Part shown: positions 44,795 to 54,077 of the stretch, piece by piece
How positions within the stretch are numbered: position 1 is the stretch's first letter
Layout: every line of letters begins with the position of its first letter
DNA from: Streptomyces zingiberis
GTDB lineage: Bacteria > Actinomycetota > Actinomycetes > Streptomycetales > Streptomycetaceae
Direction of reading: 5' to 3'
Length of the DNA: 64,000 nucleotides
Assembly (NCBI RefSeq): GCF_012034935.1
Contig: NZ_JAATEN010000014.1
Coordinates: 62,001-126,000, forward strand
Notes under the pieces: generated by a model
What the model was told of the DNA's origin: nothing
The model's input: the letters and a program-made list of their open reading frames with translations, nothing else
Databases searched by the model: none
Position numbers and translations under genes: made by a program

Positions 44795-46174
44795 GTGATC
44801 TCCCGAATCGACCTGCGCGGCGCCGCCCTCCCCGAGGGTGCCGCCCTGCGCGATCTGCTGCCCCGCGCCGAGTTCGACGTCGAGGCCGCACTGGAGACGG
44901 TGCGGCCGATCTGTGAGGACGTCCGCCATCGCGGCACGGCGGCGGTGCTGGAGTACAACCGGCGGTTCGACGGCGTCACGCACGGAGCGACGCGGGTGCC
45001 CGCCGAGGCGCTGGAGCGGGCCCTCGCGGAGCTGGACCCGGCCGTCCGCGCGGCCCTGGAGGAGTCCGTCCGCCGCGCCCGGCTGGTCCACCGCGACCAG
45101 CGCCGCACCGATCACACCACCCGCGTCGTGCCCGGCGGCACCGTCACCGAGCGCTGGGTGCCCGTGGAGCGCGTCGGCCTGTACGTGCCGGGCGGGGTGG
45201 CGGTCTACCCGTCCTCCGTGGTGATGAATGTGGTGCCCGCGCAGGAGGCCGGGGTGGCCGGCATCGCCGTCTCCTCGCCGCCGCAGGCGGCCTCCGGCGG
45301 GCTGCCGCACCCGACGATCCTGGCCGCCTGCGCGCTGCTCGGCGTGGACGAGGTGCACGCGGCCGGCGGCGCCCAGGCCATCGCGATGTTCGCGCACGGC
45401 ACGGAGGAGTGCCGCCCGGTGAACCTGGTCACCGGCCCCGGCAACATCTATGTCGTCGCCGCGAAGCGCCTGCTCAAGGGGCGGATCGGCATCGACGCCG
45501 AAGCCGGCCCGACCGAGATCGCGGTCCTCGCCGACGCCGGCGCCGACCCGGTGCACGTCGCCGCCGACCTGATCAGCCAGGCCGAGCACGACACGCTCGC
45601 CGCCTCCGTCCTCGTCACCGACTCCGCGGCGCTGGCCGACGCCGTCGAGGGCGAGTTGAAGGAGCAGGTGGCGCGGACCCGCCACCACGAGCGGGTCACG
45701 GCGGCGCTGGCCGGCAGGCAGTCCGCGATCGTGCTGGTCGACGGGGTCGACGAGGGGCTGCGGGTGGTCGACGCCTACGCCGCCGAGCACCTGGAGGTGC
45801 AGACCGCCGACGCGGCGGCCGTCGCCGCCCGCGTGCGCAACGCCGGCGCCGTCTTCGTCGGCCCGTACGCCCCGGTGTCGCTGGGCGACTACAGCGCCGG
45901 CTCCAACCACGTCCTGCCCACCGGCGGCTGCGCCTGTCACTCCTCGGGGCTGTCGGTGCAGTCGTTCCTGCGCGGCATCCACGTCGTGGAGTACGACCGC
46001 GAGGCGCTGGCCGGAGCCGCGCGCCACGTGGTCACCCTCGCGGAGGCGGAGGACCTGCCCGCGCACGGGGACGCGATCCGCGCCCGTTTCGGCGGCGCCG
46101 TGCCGGACGCCCCGCGGGAAGCCCGGCCGGAAGCGGCGGCCGGGGAGGCCGGCGCGGGGGAGGGGGCCCGGTGA
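44795..46174 (+). CDS. hisD: Histidinol dehydrogenase HisD
   Basis: Catalyses the last two steps of histidine synthesis, oxidising histidinol to histidine with NAD and zinc. The 459-residue protein has [18 protein letters not shown], the zinc/catalytic region [25 protein letters not shown] and the SVQSFLR...HVVEY end. A ~30-residue Ala/Glu-rich tail is extra. GTG 44795 has no ribosome site; GACACT ends 7 nt before it. The stop overlaps hisC as GTGA, starting the coupled his operon. Confidence 0.97.
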   Translation: MISRIDLRGAALPEGAALRDLLPRAEFDVEAALETVRPICEDVRHRGTAAVLEYNRRFDGVTHGATRVPAEALERALAELDPAVRAALEESVRRARLVHRDQRRTDHTTRVVPGGTVTERWVPVERVGLYVPGGVAVYPSSVVMNVVPAQEAGVAGIAVSSPPQAASGGLPHPTILAACALLGVDEVHAAGGAQAIAMFAHGTEECRPVNLVTGPGNIYVVAAKRLLKGRIGIDAEAGPTEIAVLADAGADPVHVAADLISQAEHDTLAASVLVTDSAALADAVEGELKEQVARTRHHERVTAALAGRQSAIVLVDGVDEGLRVVDAYAAEHLEVQTADAAAVAARVRNAGAVFVGPYAPVSLGDYSAGSNHVLPTGGCACHSSGLSVQSFLRGIHVVEYDREALAGAARHVVTLAEAEDLPAHGDAIRARFGGAVPDAPREARPEAAAGEAGAGEGAR

Positions 46175-47340
46175 CCGCCGGCACCCCCGCCCCCTGGGAC
46201 GCCCTCCCCATCCGCGACGAGCTGCGCGGCCAGTCGCCCTACGGCGCCCCGCAGCTGGACGTGCCCGTCCGGCTGAACACCAACGAGAACCCGTATCCGC
46301 TGCCCGAGCCGATCGTGCGGCGGATCGCCGAGCGTGTCACCGAGGCCGCCCGGGACCTCAACCGCTACCCGGACCGGGACGCCGTCGAGCTCCGCACCGA
46401 ACTGGCGCGCTACCTCACCCGCACCGGCGGGCACACGGTCACCACGGAACAGGTGTGGGCCGCCAACGGCTCCAACGAGGTGCTCCAGCAGCTCCTCCAG
46501 GCCTTCGGCGGGCCCGGCCGCACAGCCCTCGGTTTCGACCCTTCCTACTCGATGCACGCGCTGCTGGCGCGGGGCACGGGCACCGGCTGGATCTCCGCCC
46601 CCCGCGGCGCGGACTTCCGGATCGACCTGGACGGGGCCCGGGCGGCGATCGCCGCCCACCGGCCGGACGTCGTCTTCGTCACCAGCCCCAACAACCCCAC
46701 CGGCACCGCCGTGGCGGCGGAGACCGTCCTCGCCCTGTACGAGGCGGCGCAGGCGGCGGGACCGGCACTGGTCGTCGTGGACGAGGCCTACGGCGAGTTC
46801 AGCCACCGGCCCTCGCTGCTGCCGCTGATCGAGGGCCGGCCGCTGCTGGTGATCAGCCGCACCATGTCCAAGGCGTTCGGCGCGGCGGGGCTCCGCCTGG
46901 GCTACCTCGCGGCCGACCCCGCGGTGGTGGGCGCCGTGCAGCTGGTGCGGCTGCCGTATCACCTGTCGGCCGTCACCCAGGCCACCGCGCTGGCCGCGCT
47001 GGAGCACACCGACACGCTGCTCGGCTACGTCGGAAAGCTCAAGTCCGAACGCGACCGGCTGGTGTCGGAGCTGCGCGCGGCGGGCTGTGAAGTGACCGAG
47101 TCGGACGCCAACTTCGTTCAGTTCGGCCGTTTCGAGGACTCCCACAAGACCTGGCAGGCGCTGCTGGAACAGGGCGTGCTCGTCCGGGACAACGGCGTCC
47201 CCGGATGGCTGCGCGTCACCGCCGGCACCCCCGCCGAGAACGACGCCTTCCTCGCCGCCGTACGCGCCGTACGGCACCGCCTGGGGAACGGGCAGCCCCC
47301 GGGCCCCGACCCGGACCGCACCAAGGAGAGCAACCGATGA
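46171..47340 (+). CDS. hisC: Histidinol-phosphate aminotransferase HisC
   Basis: A class II PLP aminotransferase that makes histidinol phosphate. The 389-residue protein has [11 protein letters not shown] at the start, [15 protein letters not shown] and the PLP lysine K234 in SRTMSKAFG, then AGLRLGY. GTG 46171 overlaps the hisD stop, and TGA overlaps the hisB ATG. Confidence 0.97.
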   Translation: MTAGTPAPWDALPIRDELRGQSPYGAPQLDVPVRLNTNENPYPLPEPIVRRIAERVTEAARDLNRYPDRDAVELRTELARYLTRTGGHTVTTEQVWAANGSNEVLQQLLQAFGGPGRTALGFDPSYSMHALLARGTGTGWISAPRGADFRIDLDGARAAIAAHRPDVVFVTSPNNPTGTAVAAETVLALYEAAQAAGPALVVVDEAYGEFSHRPSLLPLIEGRPLLVISRTMSKAFGAAGLRLGYLAADPAVVGAVQLVRLPYHLSAVTQATALAALEHTDTLLGYVGKLKSERDRLVSELRAAGCEVTESDANFVQFGRFEDSHKTWQALLEQGVLVRDNGVPGWLRVTAGTPAENDAFLAAVRAVRHRLGNGQPPGPDPDRTKESNR

Positions 47341-47930
47341 CCCGCGTGGGCCGCGTGGAGCGCACCACCAAGGAGACCGGCGTCCTCGTCGAGATCGACC
47401 TCGACGGCAAGGGCGAGGTGAACGTCGCCACAGGCGTCGGCTTCTTCGACCACATGCTCGATCAGCTCGGCCGGCACGGCCTGTTCGACCTCACCGTCAA
47501 GACCGAGGGCGACCTGCACATCGACAGCCACCACACCATCGAGGACACCTCGCTGGCGCTGGGCGCCGCCTTCCGGCAGGCGCTCGGCGACAAGGTCGGC
47601 ATCCGACGCTTCGGCGATTGCAGCGTCCCGCTGGACGAGTCGCTCGCCCAGGTGACCGTCGACCTCTCCGGCCGCCCCTACCTCGTCCACTCCGAGCCGG
47701 AGAACATGGCGCCGATGATCGGTTCCTACGACACCACCATGACCCGGCACATCCTGGAGTCCTTCGTCGCGCAGGCGCAGGTCGCGCTCCACGTCCACGT
47801 GCCCTACGGGCGCAACGCCCACCACATCGTGGAGTGCCAGTTCAAGGCGCTCGCCCGGGCCCTGCGGTACGCCAGCGAGCGGGACCCGCGCGCGGCGGGC
47901 ATCCTCCCGTCCACCAAGGGCGCCCTGTGA
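47337..47930 (+). CDS. hisB: Imidazoleglycerol-phosphate dehydratase HisB
   Basis: A manganese enzyme that dehydrates IGP to imidazole acetol phosphate. The 197-residue monofunctional form has [35 protein letters not shown] and [13 protein letters not shown], whose His/Glu residues bind metal. It lacks the N-terminal phosphatase found in E. coli HisB. ATG 47337 is coupled to hisC by ATGA; the stop overlaps the small gene that follows. Confidence 0.97.
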   Translation: MTRVGRVERTTKETGVLVEIDLDGKGEVNVATGVGFFDHMLDQLGRHGLFDLTVKTEGDLHIDSHHTIEDTSLALGAAFRQALGDKVGIRRFGDCSVPLDESLAQVTVDLSGRPYLVHSEPENMAPMIGSYDTTMTRHILESFVAQAQVALHVHVPYGRNAHHIVECQFKALARALRYASERDPRAAGILPSTKGAL

Positions 47931-48094
47931 ACGGAACGTCCACCGTACTGATCGTCGTGGGGCTGTTCCTCCTCGGCGGGGTGATCTCCTTCGTCAAGCA
48001 GGGACTGCCCCGGGGCGTCGTCGTGCTGCTGGGCATCGGCTCCGCGATGTGCCTGGTGGCGGGCGTCCTGCGGCTGGAAGGAGTCTGGCAGTGA
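47927..48094 (+). CDS. 55-residue membrane protein embedded in the his operon
   Basis: The product is almost wholly hydrophobic, with two helices (about 6-23 and 31-49) split by FVKQGLPRG. It overlaps hisB by GTGA on one side and hisH by GTGA on the other, so it is translated with them. The place is conserved in streptomycetes, but no function is known to me. Confidence 0.85.
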   Translation: MNGTSTVLIVVGLFLLGGVISFVKQGLPRGVVVLLGIGSAMCLVAGVLRLEGVWQ

Positions 48095-48753
48095 GCGGCA
48101 GCACCCCCGGCGCCGGCACCCGGCCGAGGGTCGTGGTGTTCGACTACGGCTTCGGCAACGTCCGCTCCGCCGAGCGCGCCCTGGCCCGGGCCGGCGCCGA
48201 AGTCGAGATCACCGGCGACTACGACCGCGCCCTCGACGCCGACGGCCTGCTCGTGCCCGGTGTCGGCGCCTTCGCCGCCTGCATGCGGGGGCTGCGCGAG
48301 GCGCGCGGTGACTGGGTCGTCGGCCGGCGGCTGGCCGGCGGGCGCCCCGTGCTGGGTATCTGCGTCGGCATGCAGATCCTCTTCGCCCGCGGCATCGAAC
48401 ACGGCGTCGAGGCCGAGGGGCTCGACGAGTGGCCCGGGACCGTCGGCCCGCTGCGGGCCCCCGTCGTCCCCCACATGGGGTGGAACACCGTGAAGGCGCC
48501 CGCGGACTCGCAGGCGTTCGCCGGGCTGGACGAGGACGCCCGGTTCTACTTCGTCCACTCCTACGCCGTCTCCGAGTGGGAGTTCGAGGCCACCGCCCCC
48601 GGTCTGCGGGCCCCCAAGGTCAGCTGGACCACCCACGGCGAGCCGTTCGTCGCCGCCGTGGAGAACGGCCCGCTGTGGGCGACCCAGTTCCACCCGGAGA
48701 AGTCCGGCGACGCCGGGGCCCGGCTGCTCCGCAACTGGGTCGGCACGCTCTGA
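48091..48753 (+). CDS. hisH: Imidazole glycerol phosphate synthase glutaminase subunit HisH
   Basis: HisH releases ammonia from glutamine for HisF. The 220-residue class I glutaminase has the nucleophile C91 in GICVGMQ and the His/Glu pair H201 and E203 in [20 protein letters not shown] opens the domain. GTG 48091 overlaps the 55-residue gene. Its partner hisF lies two genes downstream. Confidence 0.97.
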   Translation: MSGSTPGAGTRPRVVVFDYGFGNVRSAERALARAGAEVEITGDYDRALDADGLLVPGVGAFAACMRGLREARGDWVVGRRLAGGRPVLGICVGMQILFARGIEHGVEAEGLDEWPGTVGPLRAPVVPHMGWNTVKAPADSQAFAGLDEDARFYFVHSYAVSEWEFEATAPGLRAPKVSWTTHGEPFVAAVENGPLWATQFHPEKSGDAGARLLRNWVGTL

Positions 48754-48956
48754 CCGCCGGCGCGCGGCCGGGCCGGGCCCGTACCGGCCCGGTCCGCTCC
48801 GCTCCGCCCGGGGGCCCGTCCACCGCGACGCGCGCCCCCGTCCCACCGCGGCGCCCGCCCCGCACGACCGCCCCGCACGACCGCGGCGCACCGCCGCAGC
48901 ACTGCCGCACCACCGTCACCGTCCCACCCGTCCCCCGACCCGAAGGCACGCCAGCG

Positions 48957-49706
48957 ATGACCGCTCCCACGCCCGCCGCGACCCCGCGGCGTCTGGAACT
49001 CCTCCCGGCCGTCGACGTCCGCGACGGCCAGGCCGTCCGCCTCGTCCACGGCGAGTCCGGCTCCGAGACCTCCTACGGCGACCCGCTCGCCGCCGCCCTC
49101 ACCTGGCAGCGGGCCGGCGCCGAGTGGCTGCACCTGGTGGACCTCGACGCGGCCTTCGGCACCGGCGACAACCGGGAGCGGATCGCCGAGGTGGCCCGGG
49201 CCATGGACATCAAGGTCGAACTCTCCGGCGGGATCCGCGACGACGACACCCTGGCCGCCGCCCTCGCCACCGGCTGCACGCGCGTCAACCTCGGCACGGC
49301 GGCGCTGGAGACCCCCGAGTGGGTGGCCAAGGTGATCGCCGAGCACGGTGACCGCATCGCCGTCGGCCTCGACGTGCGCGGCACGACACTGCGCGGGCGC
49401 GGCTGGACCCGGGACGGGGGCGACCTCTACGAGACCCTCGCGCGGCTCGACGCCGAGGGGTGCGCGCGCTACGTCGTCACCGACATCGCCAAGGACGGCA
49501 CCCTCAAGGGGCCCAACCTGGAACTCCTGCGGAACGTCTGCGCCGCCACCGACAAGCCGGTCGTCGCCTCCGGCGGGGTCTCCTCCCTCGACGACCTGCG
49601 GGCGATCGCCGCGCTGGTGCCGGAGGGTGTCGAAGGCGCGATCGTGGGCAAGGCCCTCTACGCCGGGGCGTTCACGCTCGAAGAGGCGCTCGTGGCGGTC
49701 CGATGA
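48957..49706 (+). CDS. priA: PriA, bifunctional HisA/TrpF isomerase
   Basis: In actinobacteria lacking trpF, this (beta/alpha)8 enzyme isomerises both ProFAR in histidine synthesis and PRA in tryptophan synthesis. The 249-residue protein has the base D20 in [20 protein letters not shown], and the acid D176 in [13 protein letters not shown]. Phosphate loops are SGG and GKALY. No trpF is seen near trpC in this window, which supports the dual role. ATG 48957 has GAAGG upstream; the 203-bp gap from hisH holds short ccccgcacgac repeats. Confidence 0.95.
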   Translation: MTAPTPAATPRRLELLPAVDVRDGQAVRLVHGESGSETSYGDPLAAALTWQRAGAEWLHLVDLDAAFGTGDNRERIAEVARAMDIKVELSGGIRDDDTLAAALATGCTRVNLGTAALETPEWVAKVIAEHGDRIAVGLDVRGTTLRGRGWTRDGGDLYETLARLDAEGCARYVVTDIAKDGTLKGPNLELLRNVCAATDKPVVASGGVSSLDDLRAIAALVPEGVEGAIVGKALYAGAFTLEEALVAVR

Positions 49707-49770
49707 GCCGTCGCGGCCGCGCCGCGCGCCGCGGCCCGACCGTCCGCCCAGCCCGAGGGAGCACCGACCG

Positions 49771-50289
49771 ATGACGAACCCCGTCCCGTCGCAGCCGGAG
49801 GCACCGCCCCGCCCGGAGGTGTCCGGCCCCGGACGGGCCGCCGCCGCCCCGCCGGTCCAGCGCCTGCGGTCCGACAGACCCTGGGAGGAGACGATCGGCT
49901 GCGCGCGCGCCGTCGCCGCCGGGGACCGGGTCCTCGTCTCCGGCACCATGCCGGCCGCCGGCGGGCAGCTCGCCGGCGAGTTCGACCCCTACGAGCAGGC
50001 GCGGGCGGCCTTCACCGACGCGCTGGCCGCGCTGGCGCCGTTCGGCCTCGGCCCCGACTCGGTGATCCGCACCCGTATGTACCTGGTCCACGCGCGCGAC
50101 ACGGAAGCCGTCGGCCGCGCCCACCGGGAGATCTTCGGCGAGGTGCGCCCGGCCTCGACCATGCTGGTGGTCTCCGGCTTCGCGGAGACGGGGGTGCTGG
50201 TCGAGGTGGAGATCGAGGCGTACCGCGGCGAGGACCGCACCGGGCCGGACCCGCACCCGGGCCCGGGGCCGGCGGCCACCACCGGCTGA
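49771..50289 (+). CDS. RidA/YjgF family protein
   Basis: RidA proteins hydrolyse reactive enamines and imines released by PLP enzymes. The 172-residue protein has a Pro-rich leader of about 45 residues, then the fold with [18 protein letters not shown]. The Arg of the active site lies in [10 protein letters not shown], followed by [12 protein letters not shown] 49771 has GAGGGAG upstream. Sitting between priA and hisF, it may protect the pathway, which also uses the PLP enzyme HisC. Confidence 0.88.
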   Translation: MTNPVPSQPEAPPRPEVSGPGRAAAAPPVQRLRSDRPWEETIGCARAVAAGDRVLVSGTMPAAGGQLAGEFDPYEQARAAFTDALAALAPFGLGPDSVIRTRMYLVHARDTEAVGRAHREIFGEVRPASTMLVVSGFAETGVLVEVEIEAYRGEDRTGPDPHPGPGPAATTG

Positions 50290-50430
50290 GGCCGCCGTCC
50301 CGCCGTCCCGCCGGGCCCGGCGCGCGCCCGGCCGGGACGGCGCGGAAGGCGACCGCGCGTGGCGGGACGACGGCACGGAGGCCCGGCGCACCCGGCCGGG
50401 CGCGCCGCGGCCGGAGGACATCCCGGCCGG

Positions 50431-50466
50431 AGCACACCGCAGCACACCGCAGCACACCGCAGCACA
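50431..50466 (+). repeat. 10-bp tandem repeat upstream of hisF
   Basis: Three perfect AGCACACCGC units (50431-50460) plus a partial fourth lie in the 241-bp ridA-hisF gap, followed by looser CAC/CAG-rich copies. A 10-bp period places each unit on the same helix face. Confidence 0.9.
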
Positions 50467-50530
50467 GCAGGCGGCACAGCACCGCCCCACACCCGCGGCA
50501 CACCACCGCACACAGAGGAGAACGAGCGAC

Positions 50531-51301
50531 ATGACCCTGGCGGTCCGAGTCATCCCCTGCCTGGACGTGGACGGCGGCCGGGTCGTCAAGGGCGTCAACT
50601 TCCAGAATCTGCGCGACGCGGGTGACCCCGTCGAGATGGCCAAGCTCTACGACGCCCAGGGCGCCGACGAGCTGACCTTCCTCGACATCACCGCCTCCTC
50701 CGCCGACCGCGAGACCACCTACGACGTGGTGCGCCGCACCGCCGAGCAGGTCTTCATCCCGCTCACCGTCGGCGGCGGAGTCCGCTCCACCGAGGACGTG
50801 GACAAGCTGCTGCGGGCCGGCGCGGACAAGGTCGGCGTCAACACCGCCGCCATCGCCCGCCCCGAGCTGATCCGGGAGATCTCCGAACGCTTCGGCAGCC
50901 AGGTGCTCGTCCTCTCCGTGGACGCCCGCCGCTGTCCCGAGGGCACCACCACCCCCTCCGGTTACGAGGTCACCACCCACGGCGGGCGGCGCGGCACCGG
51001 CATCGACGCCGTCGCGTGGGCGCACCGCGCCGCCGCGCTGGGCGCGGGGGAGATCCTGCTCAACTCGATGGACGCCGACGGCACCAAGGACGGCTACGAC
51101 ACCGAGATGATCAGGGCCGTGCGCGCGGACGTCACCATCCCGGTGATCGCCTCCGGCGGCGCGGGCCGGCTCGCGGACTTCGCCCCGGCGGTCGCCGCGG
51201 GCGCGGACGCCGTCCTGGCCGCCTCGGTCTTCCACTTCGGCGACCTCCGCATCCCCGAGGTCAAGCGGGCCCTGAAGGACGCGGGCCACCCGGTGCGCTG
51301 A
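50531..51301 (+). CDS. hisF: Imidazole glycerol phosphate synthase cyclase subunit HisF
   Basis: HisF uses ammonia from HisH to make IGP and AICAR. The 256-residue barrel has the catalytic Asp D12 in [13 protein letters not shown] and D131 in LSVDARR, with phosphate loops TVGGGVR and ASGGAG. ATG 50531 follows GAGGAG at 50515-50520. It is the last gene of the operon before the accessory block. Confidence 0.98.
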   Translation: MTLAVRVIPCLDVDGGRVVKGVNFQNLRDAGDPVEMAKLYDAQGADELTFLDITASSADRETTYDVVRRTAEQVFIPLTVGGGVRSTEDVDKLLRAGADKVGVNTAAIARPELIREISERFGSQVLVLSVDARRCPEGTTTPSGYEVTTHGGRRGTGIDAVAWAHRAAALGAGEILLNSMDADGTKDGYDTEMIRAVRADVTIPVIASGGAGRLADFAPAVAAGADAVLAASVFHFGDLRIPEVKRALKDAGHPVR

Positions 51302-51399
51302 CCTCGGCGCCGCCGGCCGGGGAGGCGGGGACGGCGGCGGGCCGTGGCCCCGTGCCGTCCCGCCGGCCGGGCTCCGCCCCACCGGGGCGGCGGCCCGCC

Positions 51400-51607
51400 T
51401 CAGCCCGCCGGGCCGCCGAAGGTGATGGAGCCGTGGAAGTCCCGGCCCTGGACGACGGGACCCGTGACGCGGGCGTCGCCACCGATCGTGTTGACGGCGG
51501 TGTCCGCCGTGTCTGTGGTGTCCGGGGCGCCGGGACCGTCCCCGGGAAGGCCGAGCGCGGCCCGGTGCCGCCGGACCCAGCCGTCCAGCCACTCGGCGAA
51601 CTCCGGG
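51400..51607 (-). pseudogene. Out-of-frame extension of the PIN gene (GPVVQGRDFHG tail)
   Basis: Directly after the PIN stop, the +1 frame encodes about 69 residues of gene-like sequence: DPEFAEWLDGWVRRHRAALG, an acidic Thr/Asp stretch and VTGPVVQGRDFHGSITFGG. The last motif is common in Streptomyces NTPase and signalling proteins. The frame has no ATG, GTG or TTG here, so it cannot start by itself. It is best read as the broken C-terminus of the PIN gene, through a 1-base change, a read error or recoding. Confidence 0.6.
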
Positions 51608-52168
51608 TCAGAGTAAGGACTGCCCCTTGGCCCAGGCGACGAAGTCGCCCCTGCGGAAGGGGAAGCGGGCGCCTGTTCCGGCCAGAGCGTCGACAAAGGC
51701 CGTGGCCGCGTACTCCGTCGTCCGCCCTTCCCGTACCGATTCGGCCACCACGCGCAACACTCCCCAGACCTCGAGACCGGCCCGCCGCGCAGCGCGCCGC
51801 GCGTCCGCGTCGTCGACCACCGCGACGCCGCCGTGGACCTCGGCCCACGCGAGCACCGTGGCCTCACCCTGGTTGGAACGCCGTCCGGACACCAACTCCA
51901 TCCACTTGACCAATGCCGCCAGTTCGTTCAAGCCGTCCACGTGGACGACTTCCAGCCAGCTGGTGAGCTGATCCGTCGGGAGCCGGTGGTGGCGAAGTTC
52001 GTCGAGGACCGCCGCGGTGGTGACGTTCCGGCGCGGGGCGCGCCGCCATGTCCGGGCCATGTCGCCGAGCAGATCGATCTTGTCGGCTTTGACGGCGTGG
52101 TGCAGGGGCGAACAGTCCCACACGAGTAACTGGGCGGGAAGGGGCTCCGCCGGGGAACCGCAGCTCAC
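51608..52168 (-). CDS. PIN-domain protein with a TTA codon
   Basis: The 186-residue product looks like a PIN-fold RNase: acidic residues in LVWDCSPLHH, TTAAVLDELRHH, NQGEATVLAWAEVHG and VVDDADARRAARRAG, as in DUF3368-like nucleases. GTG 52168 overlaps the stop of the XRE-ImmA gene (GTGA). The last codons are TTA-CTC-TGA. TTA (51616-51614) is the rare codon read by the bldA tRNA in streptomycetes, so its synthesis may be developmentally limited. The gene-like sequence continues in the +1 frame past the stop. A toxin role with the regulator upstream is inferred. Confidence 0.82.
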   Translation of the reverse strand: MSCGSPAEPLPAQLLVWDCSPLHHAVKADKIDLLGDMARTWRRAPRRNVTTAAVLDELRHHRLPTDQLTSWLEVVHVDGLNELAALVKWMELVSGRRSNQGEATVLAWAEVHGGVAVVDDADARRAARRAGLEVWGVLRVVAESVREGRTTEYAATAFVDALAGTGARFPFRRGDFVAWAKGQSLL

Positions 52169-53268
52169 GGGGAGCAGTCCTCCAGATTCCGGCCGGGCAG
52201 GTCGTCCTCCGTGACCGCGCCGTACAGCAGTTCCACGGTGCGCGGTGCCGTGATCGCGCCGTCCTGCCAGGCCCGGAGGACGGCCCGTCTCCAGAGGCGG
52301 CCCGTGGCACCGTTCGGGAGGTCCGGGGCGGGTTCGCCGCCCCGCACCGAGAGGAAGTCACCCCGGACCGGGGTGTCGGCCTTGATCCGCCGGGCTTCCG
52401 CGGGGTCGAGCAGTTCGCACTGGCGGGCCCGGGCCACCACGGCGCTCCAGGAGAGCCGGTGGTCGGCGGCGAGACCGATCAAGGTCGACCGTACGCCCTG
52501 CTCCGGACCGATCCGCTGCCACGCCCGCCGCACATCCTCCTCCGGCAGCAGGAACTCACCGGCGAACCGGTCGATGAGCTGCTCTCGCTCGTCCCGGGAG
52601 GCCGATACGCCCGTGTCGCTGTGGTATTTGTCCTGTAGCAGGTGGTGCCCCAGTTCGTGGGCAGCCGTCCACCGCCGCCGGGCGGGCGCGGACCTGCCGG
52701 TGATGACGGCGACTCCGTAGCCGTCATGAAGTAGAGAGGCGCCCTCCGCCTCCTCGTCCACGACCGTCAGGAACAGGCCCAGCGCCTCGGCCACGTCCAC
52801 CAGCGCGGGCAGCGGGCCCGCGGGCGCGCCGATGGCCTTCCGCGCGGCGCGGGCCAGCGCGAGGGGATCCGCCGTCTCCCCTCTCCGGGCCGGTGCCGGG
52901 TCCGGAGCGGGCGGATGGAGAAAACCGTGCCCGACCAGCCACTCGGCATTGCGGGCGTGGGCTTCGAGACGGGCGTCCAGCCGGTACCGCGCCCGCGAGG
53001 CGGCGTCGGCCTCCTCCTCCAAGGCGGCGCGGCGGGACACCAGCGCGGCCGGCGGACGCGAGACGAAGTGCGCCGCCGGTACGTCGAGTGCCTCCGCGAG
53101 CTGGAAAAGTTCCAGGGCCGTGACCCGCCGGTCTCCCGCCTCGATCCGGACCAGGGCCGTGCGTTCGAGGCCCACCTGCTCGGCGAGCCGCCCCTGGCTG
53201 AGCCCTATGGCCTGGCGGGCCTCCGCGATTCGCTCGCCCACTTCGGGCCAGGTCGGCATCCCATCCAT
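52165..53268 (-). CDS. XRE-family regulator with ImmA/IrrE metallopeptidase domain
   Basis: The 367-residue protein has an N-terminal HTH (WPEVGERIAEARQAIGLSQGRLAEQVGLERTAL, about 5-60) and an ImmA/IrrE domain with HELGH (in AAHELGHHLL) and DRFAGEFLLP. Such proteins cleave or sense repressors in stress and phage systems and are common antitoxin-like partners. ATG 53268 (MDGMPTW) is preferred; the frame runs upstream but without HTH-like sequence. It is coupled to the PIN gene. Confidence 0.88.
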   Translation of the reverse strand: MDGMPTWPEVGERIAEARQAIGLSQGRLAEQVGLERTALVRIEAGDRRVTALELFQLAEALDVPAAHFVSRPPAALVSRRAALEEEADAASRARYRLDARLEAHARNAEWLVGHGFLHPPAPDPAPARRGETADPLALARAARKAIGAPAGPLPALVDVAEALGLFLTVVDEEAEGASLLHDGYGVAVITGRSAPARRRWTAAHELGHHLLQDKYHSDTGVSASRDEREQLIDRFAGEFLLPEEDVRRAWQRIGPEQGVRSTLIGLAADHRLSWSAVVARARQCELLDPAEARRIKADTPVRGDFLSVRGGEPAPDLPNGATGRLWRRAVLRAWQDGAITAPRTVELLYGAVTEDDLPGRNLEDCSP

Positions 53269-53287
53269 GTGTGGGATTTTTGCACAC
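53269..53287 (-). promoter_or_regulatory. AT-rich dyad at the XRE-ImmA start
   Basis: GTGTG-ggatttttg-CACAC directly abuts the ATG of the XRE-ImmA gene. The 5-bp arms and the AT-rich centre in a GC-rich setting suggest an autoregulatory operator or promoter element. Confidence 0.4.
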
Positions 53288-53425
53288 CGTCGTCGGGTTC
53301 GCGGGAAAAGTAGCCCGAAAGGCGGCCCGGCGGACCGGGTGACCGCGGGGAAGGAACGGGCGGTGATCACCGGGCGTGGGGACGCGGTGGACGGACCGCG
53401 TCCCCCCGCCCGTCACCGGGGCCGG

Positions 53426-53617
53426 TCAGCGCGGGGAGACGGCCACCGCCGCCGTGAAGTCCGACCAGGCGCCGGGGGAGAGGGCGAGGGCCGGTCTCCG
53501 TGTCTCCTTGGAGTCCCGGACGAGTACGCGGTCACGGGCGACGGCGATCTCGACGCAGTTGTCGCCACCCCCGCCGCTGTAGCTGCTCTTGAGCCATTCA
53601 GTCCCGGTGGAGGGCAT
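53426..53617 (-). CDS. DUF397 protein, copy 1
   Basis: A 63-residue DUF397 protein: W-LKSSYSGGGGDNCVEIA, VLVRDSK and PALALSPGAWSDF are the family consensus. DUF397 genes accompany WhiJ-like XRE regulators in streptomycetes and are thought to antagonise them. ATG 53617 has GAGGAG upstream. It is the last and most divergent at the ends of three tandem copies. Confidence 0.9.
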   Translation of the reverse strand: MPSTGTEWLKSSYSGGGGDNCVEIAVARDRVLVRDSKETRRPALALSPGAWSDFTAAVAVSPR

Positions 53618-53651
53618 AGCGCTCCTCTGCTTGATGGGCCGGGTTGAGTGT

Positions 53652-53846
53652 TCAGCCGCCGATCTCCGCGCTCTCAGCCCGTGAGGTGAAGGCCGACCAC
53701 GCGGCTGGAGACAAGACCAGTGCTGGACGCCCGGTGTCCTTTGAGTCTCGGATATGGACGGCACCCGGGGATATGGCGACTTCGATGCAGTTGCCGCCGC
53801 CTCCGCCGCTGTAGCTGCTCTTGAACCATTCAGGGGCCAGGTCCAT
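53652..53846 (-). CDS. DUF397 protein, copy 2
   Basis: A 64-residue paralogue of its neighbours with WFKSSYSGGGGGNCIEVA, VHIRDSK and PALVLSPAAWSAF. ATG 53846 follows GAGGAGCACC. The 34-36 bp spacing on both sides fits a three-gene transcript. Confidence 0.9.
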   Translation of the reverse strand: MDLAPEWFKSSYSGGGGGNCIEVAISPGAVHIRDSKDTGRPALVLSPAAWSAFTSRAESAEIGG

Positions 53847-53882
53847 GGTGCTCCTCAGGATGGAGGCTGGTGCGGCCGGTTG

Positions 53883-54077
53883 TCAGTCACGGGCGCGCAG
53901 GTTCGCACTCCTCGCGGCGAAAGCCGACCAGGCAGTCGGTGAGACGGTGAGGGCCGGCCTCTCGAGGCCCTTCGAGTCCCGCACCTGGACGGAGTGCGGG
54001 TGTATGGCGATCTCGACGCAGTTGTCACCGGAGCTGCCGCTGTAACTGCTCTTGATCCAGATCTGGTCGGTACTCAT
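53883..54077 (-). CDS. DUF397 protein, copy 3
   Basis: A 64-residue paralogue with WIKSSYSGSSGDNCVEIA, VQVRDSK and PALTVSPTAWSAF. Its ATG overlaps the stop of the truncated regulator (ATGA), with GGAG 9 nt upstream. This is the usual regulator-DUF397 arrangement, so it is probably the ancestral copy of the three. Confidence 0.9.
   Translation of the reverse strand: MSTDQIWIKSSYSGSSGDNCVEIAIHPHSVQVRDSKGLERPALTVSPTAWSAFAARSANLRARD

Noticed and set aside
51600-51630. prfB-like programmed frameshift signal
   Set aside because: The site is CTC-TGA-C with AAGGGG about 9 nt upstream, but prfB uses CTT-TGA-C with 3-nt spacing, and CTC to TCT re-pairing is poor. It is kept only as one of several explanations.
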